Part shown: positions 16,253-25,527 of the stretch, piece after piece | How positions within the stretch are numbered: the first letter of the stretch is position 1 | How the letters are laid out: every line of letters begins with the position of its first letter | Assembly (NCBI RefSeq): GCF_036885605.1 | Contig: NZ_CP142523.1 | Span: forward strand, 2,356,001 to 2,420,000 | Direction of reading: 5' to 3' | Length of the DNA: 64,000 nt | From: Janthinobacterium sp. TB1-E2 | Lineage (GTDB): Bacteria; Pseudomonadota; Gammaproteobacteria; Burkholderiales; Burkholderiaceae_D | The notes under the pieces: model-generated | Seen by the model: only the letters and a program-made list of their open reading frames with translations | Databases searched by the model: none | What the model was told of the DNA's origin: nothing | Made by a program: the position numbers and the translations under genes

Positions 16253-17977
16253 ATGAGTTTGCGCGATTTCAAGATAGGCACCCGGCTGGGGATAGGTTTT
16301 GGCAGCATCCTCGCCATCCTGGTGGTGGTGATCGTTTCGGCGAATGCACTGAATTACCGTAACAAGGCCCAGCTGCTCACGGGCCTTGAGCTGGCAAGCG
16401 AAAAGAATACGCAGGCGTCGCTGATGAAAAGCGCGATGCTGGAAACCGGTATCGCCATGCGCAATATCGGCTTGCAGGGCGATGTGGCCCTGATGCAGGC
16501 GGAAGAGGGCAAGGTGCGCGCGCAGCGCAAGCTGTACGACGGCGCGCGCGGCAAGCTGGCCACCCTGGGCCTGTCCGATGGCGAAAAGGCGCTGCTGGCC
16601 AATATCGCCAAGGTCGACGGCGAAGTCGATGCCGCCTTCAAGGAAGCGATGGGGCAGGTGCTGGCGTTTAACAGCGAGGGCGCGGCGAAGGTGATCGCCA
16701 CCCGCATCGATCCCTTGAACAAGACGACCCTGGCCGATATCAACAAGCTGCTCGACTTGCAGCACGTGGCGCAGCAAAGCTTCATGGACGACTCGCTGGC
16801 GGCCGATGCGCGCCTGATGACGGTACTGTTCATCCTGGGCGGCGCGGCGGTGGCGATCGGCGCCTGGTGCGCCATCTTCATCACGCGCTCGATCACGGTG
16901 CCGCTGTCCGGCGCTGTGGCCGTGGCGCAGAAGGTGGCGGCCGGCGAACTGACGTCGCGCGTGGTGGTCGAAGGCAAGGATGAAACGAGCGCGCTGCAGC
17001 AGGCATTGAAGGACATGAACGAGAGCCTGGTGCAGACGGTCAGCGACGTGCGCAAGGGAACGGAAACCATCACCGTGGCCTCGCGCGAGATCGCCAGCGG
17101 CAATGCGGACCTGTCGGCGCGCACGGAAACGCAGGCCAGTTCGCTCGAAGAGACGGCGTCGTCGATGGAAGAGCTGACGTCGACCGTGAAGCAGAACGCG
17201 GACAACGCGCGCCAGGCCAACCAGCTGGCCGTGTCAGCGTCGTCGGTGGCGGAGCAGGGCGGCAAGGTGGTGGCGCAAGTGGTCGATACCATGGGTTCCA
17301 TCAAGGACAGCTCGCGCAAGATTGTCGACATCATCGGCGTCATCGACGGCATTGCGTTCCAGACGAATATCCTGGCATTGAATGCGGCCGTCGAAGCGGC
17401 GCGCGCAGGCGAACAGGGGCGCGGTTTTGCGGTGGTGGCGTCGGAAGTGCGCAATCTGGCGCAACGATCGGCCGGCGCAGCCAAGGAAATCAAGGGCCTG
17501 ATCGGCGACTCGGTCGACAAGGTCGATGCCGGCAGCCGCCTGGTGGACGAGGCGGGGCAGACCATGGGCCTGATCGTCACGTCGATCCGGCAGGTGGCCG
17601 ATATCATGGGCGAGATCACGGCGGCGACGCAGGAACAGAGCCACGGTATCGAAGAGGTCAACCAGGCCATCGCGCAGATGGACCAGATGACGCAGCAAAA
17701 TGCGGCGCTGGTCGAGGAAGCGGCGGCGGCCGCCGAAAGCATGCAGGAGCAGGCGCAGAATCTGGGCGACGCCGTCAGCATCTTCAAGCTCGATGGCGAG
17801 AGCGCGGCGCAGGCGGCCATGCCCGCACCCGCGCTGGTGCCTGTGCATGTGGCGGCACGGCCGGCACCGAGTGTGGCGGCAAATACACGGCGGTTGGCAA
17901 AGTCGGCGCAAGCCGGCTCGCCACCGCCCGCGAAAAAGCTGGCGGCGGCCGGCGGCGACGATTGGGAAGAGTTCTAA
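16253..17977 (+). CDS. methyl-accepting chemotaxis protein
   Basis: This transmembrane chemoreceptor has 574 residues. TM1 is at residues 12-32, followed by a four-helix-bundle sensor domain (about 33-190), TM2 near 190-212, a HAMP segment, and a signalling tip with the hallmark DGIAFQTNILALNAAVEA and ARAGEQGRGFAVVASEVRNL. The C-terminus is a flexible Ala/Pro linker ending in DDWEEF, which resembles the NWETF pentapeptide that tethers CheR and CheB to enteric receptors. The start ATG 16253 follows TTGGAGA. The ligand is unknown. It is encoded directly before cheR. Confidence 0.95.
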   Translation: MSLRDFKIGTRLGIGFGSILAILVVVIVSANALNYRNKAQLLTGLELASEKNTQASLMKSAMLETGIAMRNIGLQGDVALMQAEEGKVRAQRKLYDGARGKLATLGLSDGEKALLANIAKVDGEVDAAFKEAMGQVLAFNSEGAAKVIATRIDPLNKTTLADINKLLDLQHVAQQSFMDDSLAADARLMTVLFILGGAAVAIGAWCAIFITRSITVPLSGAVAVAQKVAAGELTSRVVVEGKDETSALQQALKDMNESLVQTVSDVRKGTETITVASREIASGNADLSARTETQASSLEETASSMEELTSTVKQNADNARQANQLAVSASSVAEQGGKVVAQVVDTMGSIKDSSRKIVDIIGVIDGIAFQTNILALNAAVEAARAGEQGRGFAVVASEVRNLAQRSAGAAKEIKGLIGDSVDKVDAGSRLVDEAGQTMGLIVTSIRQVADIMGEITAATQEQSHGIEEVNQAIAQMDQMTQQNAALVEEAAAAAESMQEQAQNLGDAVSIFKLDGESAAQAAMPAPALVPVHVAARPAPSVAANTRRLAKSAQAGSPPPAKKLAAAGGDDWEEF

Positions 17978-18047
17978 CGCCAACCCGGTCCCGCTAGTTA
18001 TACTTGCAAAGGCATTGGTCAGAGTAGTCATAGAGAGGTAAAAACAA

Positions 18048-18920
18048 ATGCCGCAAACTAAAACGGATTCGGTCAAGGAATTTGATTTCACTGGCAAGGA
18101 CTTTGAACGGGTCCGCGCCATGATTTACAAGCGGGCCGGCATCGCGCTGGCCGACAGCAAGCAGGAAATGGTCTACAGCCGCCTGGCCAGGCGATTGCGC
18201 GCGACCGGCATCTCCTCGTTCGTCCGCTACCTGGACGACCTGGAAGCTGGCCGCATGGGCGACGAGTGGGAAGCGTTCACGAATGCGCTGACGACCAACC
18301 TGACGTCGTTCTTCCGCGAGGCGCATCACTTCCCGCTGCTGGCCGAGCATGTGAAAAAACTGAACGGGCCGATCACCATCTGGTGCTCGGCCAGTTCCAC
18401 CGGCGAGGAGCCGTACTCGATCGCCATGACGGTGTGCGAGGCGTTCAATACGCTCACGCCGCCCGTCACCATCATCGCCACGGACATCGACACGAACGTG
18501 CTGGCCACGGCCGCCAATGGCGTCTACAACCTGGACCGGCTCGACAAGATGCCGGCCGACCGTGCGCGGCGCTTTTTCTTGCGCGGCAAGGGCGACCGCG
18601 AAGGACAGGTGCGGGTGCGCCCGGAACTGCGCCAGATGATCACCTTCAAGCCGCTCAACCTGCTGGCCGATGGCTGGCCATTGACGGGGCAGTTCGACGT
18701 CATCTTTTGCCGCAACGTGATGATTTATTTTGACAAGGCGACGCAGCGCAAGATCCTGTCGCGCTTTGTGCCACTGATGAAGCCTGATGCCCTGCTGTTT
18801 GCGGGCCATTCGGAGAATTTTCTGTACGTGTCGGATTCATTGAAGCTGCGCGGTAAAACAGTCTATGAGCTCGACCAGCCCCGGGGCGCCGCGCCCAAGG
18901 CAACGTCGCATCGTACATGA
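18048..18920 (+). CDS. cheR: chemoreceptor glutamate methyltransferase CheR
   Basis: CheR methylates receptor glutamates using SAM. It has 290 residues. The N-terminal helical domain (FERVRAMIYKRAGIAL, YSRLARRLRATG) precedes the SAM-binding domain with CSASSTGEEPYSIAM, IIATDIDTNVL and DVIFCRNVMIYF. The RL-rich N-domain and a probable beta-subdomain insertion suggest a pentapeptide-dependent CheR, which fits the DWEEF tail of the upstream receptor. The stop is 9 bp before cheD. Confidence 0.97.
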   Translation: MPQTKTDSVKEFDFTGKDFERVRAMIYKRAGIALADSKQEMVYSRLARRLRATGISSFVRYLDDLEAGRMGDEWEAFTNALTTNLTSFFREAHHFPLLAEHVKKLNGPITIWCSASSTGEEPYSIAMTVCEAFNTLTPPVTIIATDIDTNVLATAANGVYNLDRLDKMPADRARRFFLRGKGDREGQVRVRPELRQMITFKPLNLLADGWPLTGQFDVIFCRNVMIYFDKATQRKILSRFVPLMKPDALLFAGHSENFLYVSDSLKLRGKTVYELDQPRGAAPKATSHRT

Positions 18921-18929
18921 GAGTGAAAT

Positions 18930-19538
18930 ATGAGCCTGGAATCCAAAGAGCAATTCGCCACTAACGTCTATTACGACAGGACGTTCAACTGTGACGCCGC
19001 CAAGATCTTGCCTGGTGAGTACTACTTTACCAACAAGGACATGCTGATCGTCACCGTGCTCGGCTCCTGCGTCTCGGCCTGCATCCGCGACCGCGTCACG
19101 GGCCTGGGCGGCATGAACCACTTCATGTTGCCCGATGGCGGCAGCGACCCGAACAGTCCGATTTCCGCGTCGATGCGCTATGGCACCTACGCCATGGAAA
19201 TCCTGATCAACGATTTGCTGAAGGCGGGCGCGCGGCGCGAGAACATGGAAGCGAAAGTGTTCGGCGGCGGCGCCGTGCTGCGCGGCTTCACGGCGATCAA
19301 CGTCGGCGAACGCAATGCGGCCTTCGTCATCAACTACCTGAAAGCGGAAAAGATGCGCGTGGTGGCCGAAGATCTCAACGACATCCACCCGCGCAAGGTG
19401 TACTTCTTCCCCCGTAGCGGCAAGGTGCTGGTGAAAAAGCTGATGCAGACGCATAACGATACGCTGGTGCGCCGCGAACTCGATTACGCCAGCCGCCTCA
19501 AGGTCGCGCCGGTGGGCGGCGAAGTCGAACTGTTCTGA
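18930..19538 (+). CDS. cheD: chemoreceptor glutamine deamidase CheD
   Basis: CheD deamidates receptor Gln residues and can bind CheC/CheY in some species. It has 202 residues, longer than Bacillus or Thermotoga CheD (about 160). The active-site Cys lies in [15 protein letters not shown] and the His in [23 protein letters not shown] is a conserved strand-turn. The extra N-terminus ([18 protein letters not shown]) and C-terminal tail (VGGEVELF) are features of proteobacterial forms. It is 8-9 bp downstream of cheR and clearly co-translated. Confidence 0.95.
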   Translation: MSLESKEQFATNVYYDRTFNCDAAKILPGEYYFTNKDMLIVTVLGSCVSACIRDRVTGLGGMNHFMLPDGGSDPNSPISASMRYGTYAMEILINDLLKAGARRENMEAKVFGGGAVLRGFTAINVGERNAAFVINYLKAEKMRVVAEDLNDIHPRKVYFFPRSGKVLVKKLMQTHNDTLVRRELDYASRLKVAPVGGEVELF

Positions 19539-19646
19539 CAAACACCCGACCAAACCTGCTGCGCGTCGCGCTGTGCGGCTTGCGGCGGTTTGTCCGGTGT
19601 ACTAATTTAATAAAGAATACGGGCCGCAAGGCCTGGAAGGATAACT

Positions 19647-20717
19647 ATGAAGATCAAGGTATTGATCGTGGATGACTCGGCGCTGATCCGCAGCGTCATG
19701 ACGGAAATCGTGAATAGCCAGCCCGACATGGAAGTGGTGGGCGCGGCGCCCGATCCGCTGGTGGCGCGCGAGATGATCAAGCAGACCAATCCCGACGTGC
19801 TGACCCTCGACGTCGAGATGCCGAAGATGGATGGCCTCGATTTCCTGGAAAAACTGATGCGCTTGCGCCCGATGCCGGTACTGATGGTGTCGTCCTTGAC
19901 CGAGCGCGGTTCGGAAATCACCATGCGCGCGCTGGAACTGGGCGCCGTCGATTTCGTCACCAAGCCGAAGATTTCGATCCAGAGTGGCATGCGCGAGTAC
20001 ACGGACATGATCGCCGACAAGATCCGCGCCGCCTCGAAGGCGCGCATCCGCGCGCGCACCCTGCCGTCGGCCGGCGACAAGGTGGCCGCGCCGCTGCCTG
20101 CCCTGCGCAGTCCATTGACGTCGAGCGAAAAGCTGATCATCGTGGGCGCCTCGACGGGCGGCACGGAAGCGATCCGCGAATTCCTCATGCAGATGCCGTC
20201 CGATTGCCCCGGCATCCTGATCACGCAGCACATGCCGGAAGGCTTTACGCGCTCGTTCGCGCGCCGCCTCGATTCGCTGTGCAAGATTTCGGTGCAGGAA
20301 GCGGCAGGCGGCGAACGCGTGCTGCCCGGCCACGCCTACATCGCGCCCGGCCATTCGCACCTGACCCTGACGCGCAGCGGCGCCAACTACATGACCAAGA
20401 TCGACCAGGGCGAACCGGTGAACCGCCACCGCCCGTCCGTCGATGTGCTGTTCCGTTCGGCCGCGCAATCGGCCGGTAAAAATGCCGTCGGCGTGATCCT
20501 CACCGGCATGGGCAAGGATGGCGCACAAGGCATGTTGGAGATGAAGGCCGCAGGAGCGTATAATTTTGCGCAGGATGAAGCCAGTTGCGTGGTGTTCGGC
20601 ATGCCGCGCGAGGCGATCGCTGTCGGTGCTACGCATGAGGTCGGCGCTTTGACGGCGCTGCCTGGCATGGTGCTGGGACACCTGGCGGCGCATGGTATGC
20701 GTGCTTTGCGCGTGTAA
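19647..20717 (+). CDS. cheB: chemotaxis response regulator methylesterase CheB
   Basis: CheB removes receptor methyl groups when phosphorylated by CheA. It has 356 residues. The receiver domain (1-120) has the acidic pair in [12 protein letters not shown], Asp55 in [13 protein letters not shown], and the Lys in DFVTKPKI. After a basic linker the esterase domain has Ser in [13 protein letters not shown], His in [10 protein letters not shown], and the catalytic Asp near [12 protein letters not shown]. The start ATG 19647 follows GGAAGGA. It is the sixth gene of the che set after the mot genes. Confidence 0.97.
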   Translation: MKIKVLIVDDSALIRSVMTEIVNSQPDMEVVGAAPDPLVAREMIKQTNPDVLTLDVEMPKMDGLDFLEKLMRLRPMPVLMVSSLTERGSEITMRALELGAVDFVTKPKISIQSGMREYTDMIADKIRAASKARIRARTLPSAGDKVAAPLPALRSPLTSSEKLIIVGASTGGTEAIREFLMQMPSDCPGILITQHMPEGFTRSFARRLDSLCKISVQEAAGGERVLPGHAYIAPGHSHLTLTRSGANYMTKIDQGEPVNRHRPSVDVLFRSAAQSAGKNAVGVILTGMGKDGAQGMLEMKAAGAYNFAQDEASCVVFGMPREAIAVGATHEVGALTALPGMVLGHLAAHGMRALRV

Positions 20718-20864
20718 GCCACGTTTTATATGATCTGAGGCAAGTTTGTTCGCCTAAAAGCAACGAAAATGCTATCCTACAACTTGCTGCCGTAGTGTCG
20801 ACCATAATGTCGGCATTCATGTCGATATTATTAACAAACCGCTACAGAAACAACGGAGTTATTC

Positions 20865-21263
20865 ATGGCTGATCCAAAGATGAAATTTTTAGTCGTTGAC
20901 GATTTTTCGACGATGCGCCGCATTGTCCGGAATCTGTTGAAGGAACTGGGTTATGCCAACGTCGATGAGGCGGAAGACGGCGTGATGGGCCTGGCCAAGC
21001 TGCGCGCGGAATCGTTCGATTTCGTCGTGTCGGACTGGAACATGCCAAACATGGATGGCCTGACGATGCTGCAGCATATCCGCGCCGATCCCGCACTGGC
21101 CAAGCTGCCCGTGCTGATGGTCACCGCCGAAGCGAAAAAAGAAAACATCATCGCCGCCGCGCAAGCTGGCGCCAGCGGTTATGTCGTCAAGCCGTTCACG
21201 GCCGCGACCCTCGATGAAAAGCTGAACAAGATTTTCGAGAAGCTGGAAAAAGCCGGCGCCTGA
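20865..21263 (+). CDS. cheY: motor-switch chemotaxis regulator CheY (second copy)
   Basis: The 132-residue receiver is very close to enteric Che[21 protein letters not shown], the phospho-Asp in [13 protein letters not shown], the Thr in [13 protein letters not shown], and [16 protein letters not shown]. It should bind FliM at the motor. It has its own 147-bp leader and a strong terminator after it. No gene like full-length CheZ follows, so the short CheZ-like protein at 12280 is the only phosphatase candidate in the window. Confidence 0.96.
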   Translation: MADPKMKFLVVDDFSTMRRIVRNLLKELGYANVDEAEDGVMGLAKLRAESFDFVVSDWNMPNMDGLTMLQHIRADPALAKLPVLMVTAEAKKENIIAAAQAGASGYVVKPFTAATLDEKLNKIFEKLEKAGA

Positions 21264-21285
21264 TCCAGGCTTGACCGTTATCAAG

Positions 21286-21317
21286 AAAACGCTGCCCGTG
21301 CAAACCGGCAGCGTTTT
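21286..21317 (+). terminator. terminator closing the chemotaxis cluster
   Basis: AAAACGCTGCC pairs with GGCAGCGTTTT over a 10-nt loop, then seven T in all. It also lies at the 3' side of the convergent SDR gene. Confidence 0.9.
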
Positions 21318-21338
21318 TTTCGTCAGTTCGCGCCTTGC

Positions 21339-22091
21339 TTACACCAGGCCGCCATTCGCACGTAACGTTTGTCCATTCACCCAGCGGCCATCCGGCCCGG
21401 CCAAAAAAGCCACGGCCGCGGCGATATCGTCCGGCGTACCCAGGCGTTCAAGGGGCGCCATCTTGGCCATGCGCGCTATCGTTTCTTCCGTCTTGCCGTT
21501 CAAGAACAGGGCCGTGGCCGTGGGGCCGGGGGCGATGGCATTGACGGTGATGTTCTTGCCGCGCAGTTCCTTGGCAAAGATATTCGTCATCGTCTCGATG
21601 GCCGCCTTGGTGGCGGCGTAGACGGCATAGCCGGGCAGAGCCAGGCCGATCACGCTGGTCGAGAAATTGACGACGCTGCCGCCGTGGCGCAAGCGCGTCG
21701 CCGCCTGGCGCATGGTGTTGAAGCTGCCCTTGACGTTGATGGCGAACAGGCTGTCGAAGGTGACGTCGTCGGTCTCGGCCAAAGTGGGCAGTGCGGGCGG
21801 CATGATGCCGGCGTTGTTGACCAGCACATCGACGCCGCCGTAAGCCGCTTCGGCCGCATCGAACAGCGCTTGCACGTCGCTTGCCTCGGCCACGTTGGCC
21901 TTGACGGCGATGGCGGCGCCGCCTTCGGCCATGATGGCTGCCACCAGCTCGTCCGCCGCATCCTTGCCGCTGGCGTAGTTGACGACGACCTGGATGCCGT
22001 CGCGCGCCAGGCGGCGGGCGATGGCCGCGCCGATGCCGCGCGAGGCGCCCGTGACGATGGCTACCTTGGCAGAGTTGGATGTTGTGTTCAT
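21339..22091 (-). CDS. SDR-family oxidoreductase, 250 aa
   Basis: This is a classical short-chain dehydrogenase/reductase. The cofactor motif TGASRGIGAAIAR has basic residues after the second strand (VNYASGKDAA), suggesting NADPH. NNAG is in DVLVNNAGIMPP, the catalytic Ser in VNFSTSVIGLAL, and YxxxK in YAVYAATKAA. It resembles FabG-like 3-ketoacyl or quinone-modifying SDRs, with the substrate unknown. ATG 22091 follows AGGAGAA. An inverted repeat at 22156-22181 upstream could be an operator. It is convergent with cheY. Confidence 0.9.
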   Translation of the reverse strand: MNTTSNSAKVAIVTGASRGIGAAIARRLARDGIQVVVNYASGKDAADELVAAIMAEGGAAIAVKANVAEASDVQALFDAAEAAYGGVDVLVNNAGIMPPALPTLAETDDVTFDSLFAINVKGSFNTMRQAATRLRHGGSVVNFSTSVIGLALPGYAVYAATKAAIETMTNIFAKELRGKNITVNAIAPGPTATALFLNGKTEETIARMAKMAPLERLGTPDDIAAAVAFLAGPDGRWVNGQTLRANGGLV

Positions 22092-22155
22092 GGATGTTCT
22101 CCTGTGATGGTGGGAGGTCCGCATGCTGTTGCCGCGAGCCAGTGCCATTATTTTG

Positions 22156-22181
22156 ATCTTTATTCATGGATGGATAAAGAT
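22156..22181. promoter_or_regulatory. 26-bp inverted repeat upstream of the SDR gene
   Basis: ATCTTTAT (22156-22163) and ATAAAGAT (22174-22181) are perfect inverted arms around a 10-bp centre. It is AT-rich, 65 bp upstream of the SDR start, and has the shape of a dimeric repressor site. No regulator gene is adjacent. Confidence 0.4.
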
Positions 22182-22384
22182 GGGAGTTTTGATTTCAATG
22201 TGCAAATTGCATTAACAATGATGCCTGGCCTGCCTGGCAGGACAGGCAAGATCCCGCAGGTTTCAGGAGATTGCGCAAAGGAATGAAATATTTCCTAAAG
22301 TTAACTTTACACGTCAAATAATTTGGCCCATGATCGCTGCAGTATTCCACCTCTGTCCCCGACCCCGACACGAAGGAGCGCACG

Positions 22385-22837
22385 ATGCGCCGAGCACCCG
22401 TATTATTTTTCGCCCTGAGCACGGCCCTGTTGGCGGCCTGTGGCGTGAGCCTTGAGCAAACCACCGCTGCGCCTGTCGCGTCTGTCGAGATGCAGGAGCC
22501 GGCCGCGCAGCCGCCTGCCGAAGGTGATGGCCGGCATGCCTATTTGCACCGCGTGGGCGGCCAGGATTATGTCAGCCTGAGCCAGAGTGGCCCCGAGGGC
22601 GGCTTGCCTATCCTCACGGGTACGCAGCGCCATGCGCGCGCCATTCGCCTGCTGGCGGCCGATCCTGCCCAGGTACGTGCCATTCTGCGCAGCCTGAGGC
22701 TGCCTGCCAACCAGCGCAAGCTGTGGGCGGGAGAGGAAATCGTGCTCGATGCGGCCAGCTACGACATGTTGCAAGCGGCGCGCGGCAGCAACAAGCCGCT
22801 GTTTGCCGAACTGAAATTGGTAGGGATGGAGAAGTAG
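22385..22837 (+). CDS. lipoprotein, unknown function, 150 aa
   Basis: A lipobox LLAACG places the lipidated Cys at residue 19, after MRRAPVLFFALSTA. The mature protein starts with a Pro/Ala-rich linker, then a domain of about 100 residues (YLHRVGGQDYVSLSQSG, LAADPAQVRAILRSLRL). I do not recognise the family. It was chosen as a gene for the clear lipoprotein signal and codon pattern. It is convergent with panC, with a shared hairpin between. A TAAAGTTAACTTTA palindrome lies 75 bp upstream. Confidence 0.75.
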   Translation: MRRAPVLFFALSTALLAACGVSLEQTTAAPVASVEMQEPAAQPPAEGDGRHAYLHRVGGQDYVSLSQSGPEGGLPILTGTQRHARAIRLLAADPAQVRAILRSLRLPANQRKLWAGEEIVLDAASYDMLQAARGSNKPLFAELKLVGMEK

Positions 22838-22844
22838 AGAAAGA

Positions 22845-22866
22845 AACGGGGCCGAATGGCCCCGTT
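22845..22866. terminator. bidirectional hairpin between lipoprotein gene and panC
   Basis: AACGGGGCC (22845-22853) pairs perfectly with GGCCCCGTT (22858-22866) over GAAT. T-runs are short, but the position between two convergent stops supports a shared terminator. Confidence 0.6.
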
Positions 22867-22876
22867 GTGACAATGC

Positions 22877-23728
<852 letters not shown>

Positions 23729-23770
23729 CTAAAACCCCGTTGTACGGTGGTCAGTGACAAAGGGAAGGGG

Positions 23771-24694
23771 TCAGGCGGGCGAATAGGCCAGCCGGACGTA
23801 GATGGGGGCAAACGGTTCTGCCTGCGTGATTTCGATCAGGGTTTCCTTGGCCAGTTCCAGCAGGGCCACGAAGTTGACCACCACCACGGGCACGCCGCCG
23901 GCAATGTCGAACAGCTCGCTGAACTCGACGAAACGCGACGATTGCAAGTGGCGCAGGATGCTCGACATGTGCTCGCGCACGGACAGTTCCTGGCGGCTGA
24001 TGCGGTGATGCTGGGTCAGCTTGGCGCGTTTCAGCACGTCGAGCCACGCCTGCTGCAAGTCCACCGGTTCCACGTCGGGCCAGGTGGGCGTCAGGCTTTG
24101 CTCGATGAAAATCTGCGTGCGCACGAAATCGCGCTCGAACTGGGGGATGGCGTTCAGGTCGTAGGCGGCCAGCTTGATCTGCTCGTACTCGAGCAGCCGG
24201 CGCACCAGTTCGGCACGGGGGTCGCCGCCATCTTCCTCGACGTCGCTCTTGCGCGAAGGCAAGAGCATGCGCGACTTGATCTCGATCAGCATGGCGGCCA
24301 TCAACAGATACTCGGCGGCCAGTTCCAGGTTGCGCACGCGGATCTGGTCGACATATTTCAGATATTGCAGGGTCACCTGCGCCATCGGAATATCGAGAAT
24401 GTTGAAGTTTTGCTTGCGGATCAGGTAGAGCAGCAAGTCGAGCGGGCCTTCGAAGGCTTCGAGGAAGATTTCCAGCGCGTCCGGCGGAATGTACAAATCC
24501 GTCGGCATGCGCATCATCGGCTCGCCATACAGGCGGGCGATGCCCAGCGGGTCGGCGGCGGGCGCCGCGTCCGTTACCGTTGTTGCAGGGTCGCCGCTGC
24601 CGTCGCCGTCAGCGACAGGTGGGGGCGACTCGATGACTGCGCCGGCACCGGAAGCGTCGGCTTCCGGCGTGACTGCAGACTCTTCAGGCAACAT
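23771..24694 (-). CDS. scpA: segregation and condensation protein A
   Basis: ScpA is the kleisin of the SMC-ScpAB condensin that helps fold and segregate chromosomes. It has 307 residues. The N-terminal kleisin region is recognised from LEAFEGPLDLLLYLIRKQNFN and YLLMAAMLIEIKSRMLLP, and the C-terminal winged helix includes VVVNFVALLELAKETLIEI. The first 60 residues are a low-complexity Ala/Ser/Asp leader, longer than in Firmicutes. It lies between DUF3460 and panC, a Burkholderiales order. scpB is not adjacent. Confidence 0.93.
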   Translation of the reverse strand: MLPEESAVTPEADASGAGAVIESPPPVADGDGSGDPATTVTDAAPAADPLGIARLYGEPMMRMPTDLYIPPDALEIFLEAFEGPLDLLLYLIRKQNFNILDIPMAQVTLQYLKYVDQIRVRNLELAAEYLLMAAMLIEIKSRMLLPSRKSDVEEDGGDPRAELVRRLLEYEQIKLAAYDLNAIPQFERDFVRTQIFIEQSLTPTWPDVEPVDLQQAWLDVLKRAKLTQHHRISRQELSVREHMSSILRHLQSSRFVEFSELFDIAGGVPVVVVNFVALLELAKETLIEITQAEPFAPIYVRLAYSPA

Positions 24695-24711
24695 CGTGCC
24701 GGTTCCAGATC

Positions 24712-24921
24712 TTAGTTCTTGTTCTGGTAAACGTAAGCCTGTTGCTTGACGGCCGACGCCAGCTGGCGTTCCTGCTCATCGATGCTGACGGCCGGCTTGT
24801 CCCACAGCAGGGCGCGGCCCGCTTGCTGGCCCGCTTCCATGCCAGGGTTCTTGGCCTTCAGTTCGGCGATGAACAAGGTGTGGTCGGATACGTAGTTGTT
24901 GTGTTTTGCAGGCAGTTTCAT
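24712..24921 (-). CDS. DUF3460 family small protein, 69 aa
   Basis: ATG 24921 starts a 69-residue soluble protein (MKLPAKHNNYVSDHTLFIAE...). The motif VSDHTLFIAELKAKNPGMEA followed by GRALLWDKPA matches the DUF3460 family found next to scpA and panC in Burkholderiales. The function is unknown. It has no signal peptide or cysteine. It is 17 bp upstream of scpA and probably co-transcribed with scpA-panC. Confidence 0.85.
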   Translation of the reverse strand: MKLPAKHNNYVSDHTLFIAELKAKNPGMEAGQQAGRALLWDKPAVSIDEQERQLASAVKQQAYVYQNKN

Positions 24922-25028
24922 ATTCTCTTCTGAGTGTCTTATGGGTAAGGTCAGCCGGCCGTATTTTACCGCGCCGTGCGGCTTGGCGGGTTGTTGTATC
25001 GGCAAGTCCGGGGCGAAATTGCTAAAAA

Positions 25029-25511
25029 TCAATAACGTAGCAAACGCCGCATCACCATCGGTGCCGGTTCTGCGGGGTTGGCGTGCGAATATTCCAGTTC
25101 TTCGGCCAGGTCGAATTCGAAGGCCGCATAAAAATCGATCAGCTTGCGCTGGTCGCGCCGCACGGCCAGGCGCAATTCCTCGGCCTGGCAGGACAGGCCG
25201 TGATGAATGATGGCTTCGAGCAAGTGCTGCGAGACGTGGCTGCCCCGGTAGGCGGGCAGCACGCCCATGCGTGAAATCTTCCAGATGGCGGGGTCGCTGT
25301 CGAGCGGCATCCAGCGCAGCGAACCGGCGGGAATGTCGTCGATCAGCAACAGAAAACCGCCGCCGTGGCGCAATTGCTCCGCCACTTGCTCGGCCGTCTC
25401 GTGGTGTCCACTGGACGAGGCTGCTACCTTGCCGGCCCATGCGGCGCGGGTCAGCTCGGCCATCAGCTGTGCATCGGCATTCGTTGCTTCGCGCACCACG
25501 ATATTCATCAT
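25029..25511 (-). CDS. GNAT-family N-acetyltransferase, 160 aa
   Basis: The GNAT fold is visible in IVVREATNADAQLMAEL at the start and ISRMGVLPAYRGSHVSQHLLE in the middle. The acetyl-CoA loop reads RGSHVS, so His replaces the usual Gly of RGxGxG. FYAAFEFDLAEELEY near the end is the typical C-terminal strand. The acceptor is unknown. It starts at ATG 25511 (a second ATG follows directly). It stops 107 bp before the DUF3460 gene and is 16 bp downstream of metG, so it is probably read with metG. Confidence 0.85.
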   Translation of the reverse strand: MMNIVVREATNADAQLMAELTRAAWAGKVAASSSGHHETAEQVAEQLRHGGGFLLLIDDIPAGSLRWMPLDSDPAIWKISRMGVLPAYRGSHVSQHLLEAIIHHGLSCQAEELRLAVRRDQRKLIDFYAAFEFDLAEELEYSHANPAEPAPMVMRRLLRY

Positions 25512-25527
25512 CGGTCCTTGTGGGCGC

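Noticed and set aside
23763..23775. GGGGTCAGG near the end of scpA as a third 66-nt repeat
   Set aside because: The matching CTGACCCC arm and the inner hairpins are absent; the similarity is limited to eight bases.
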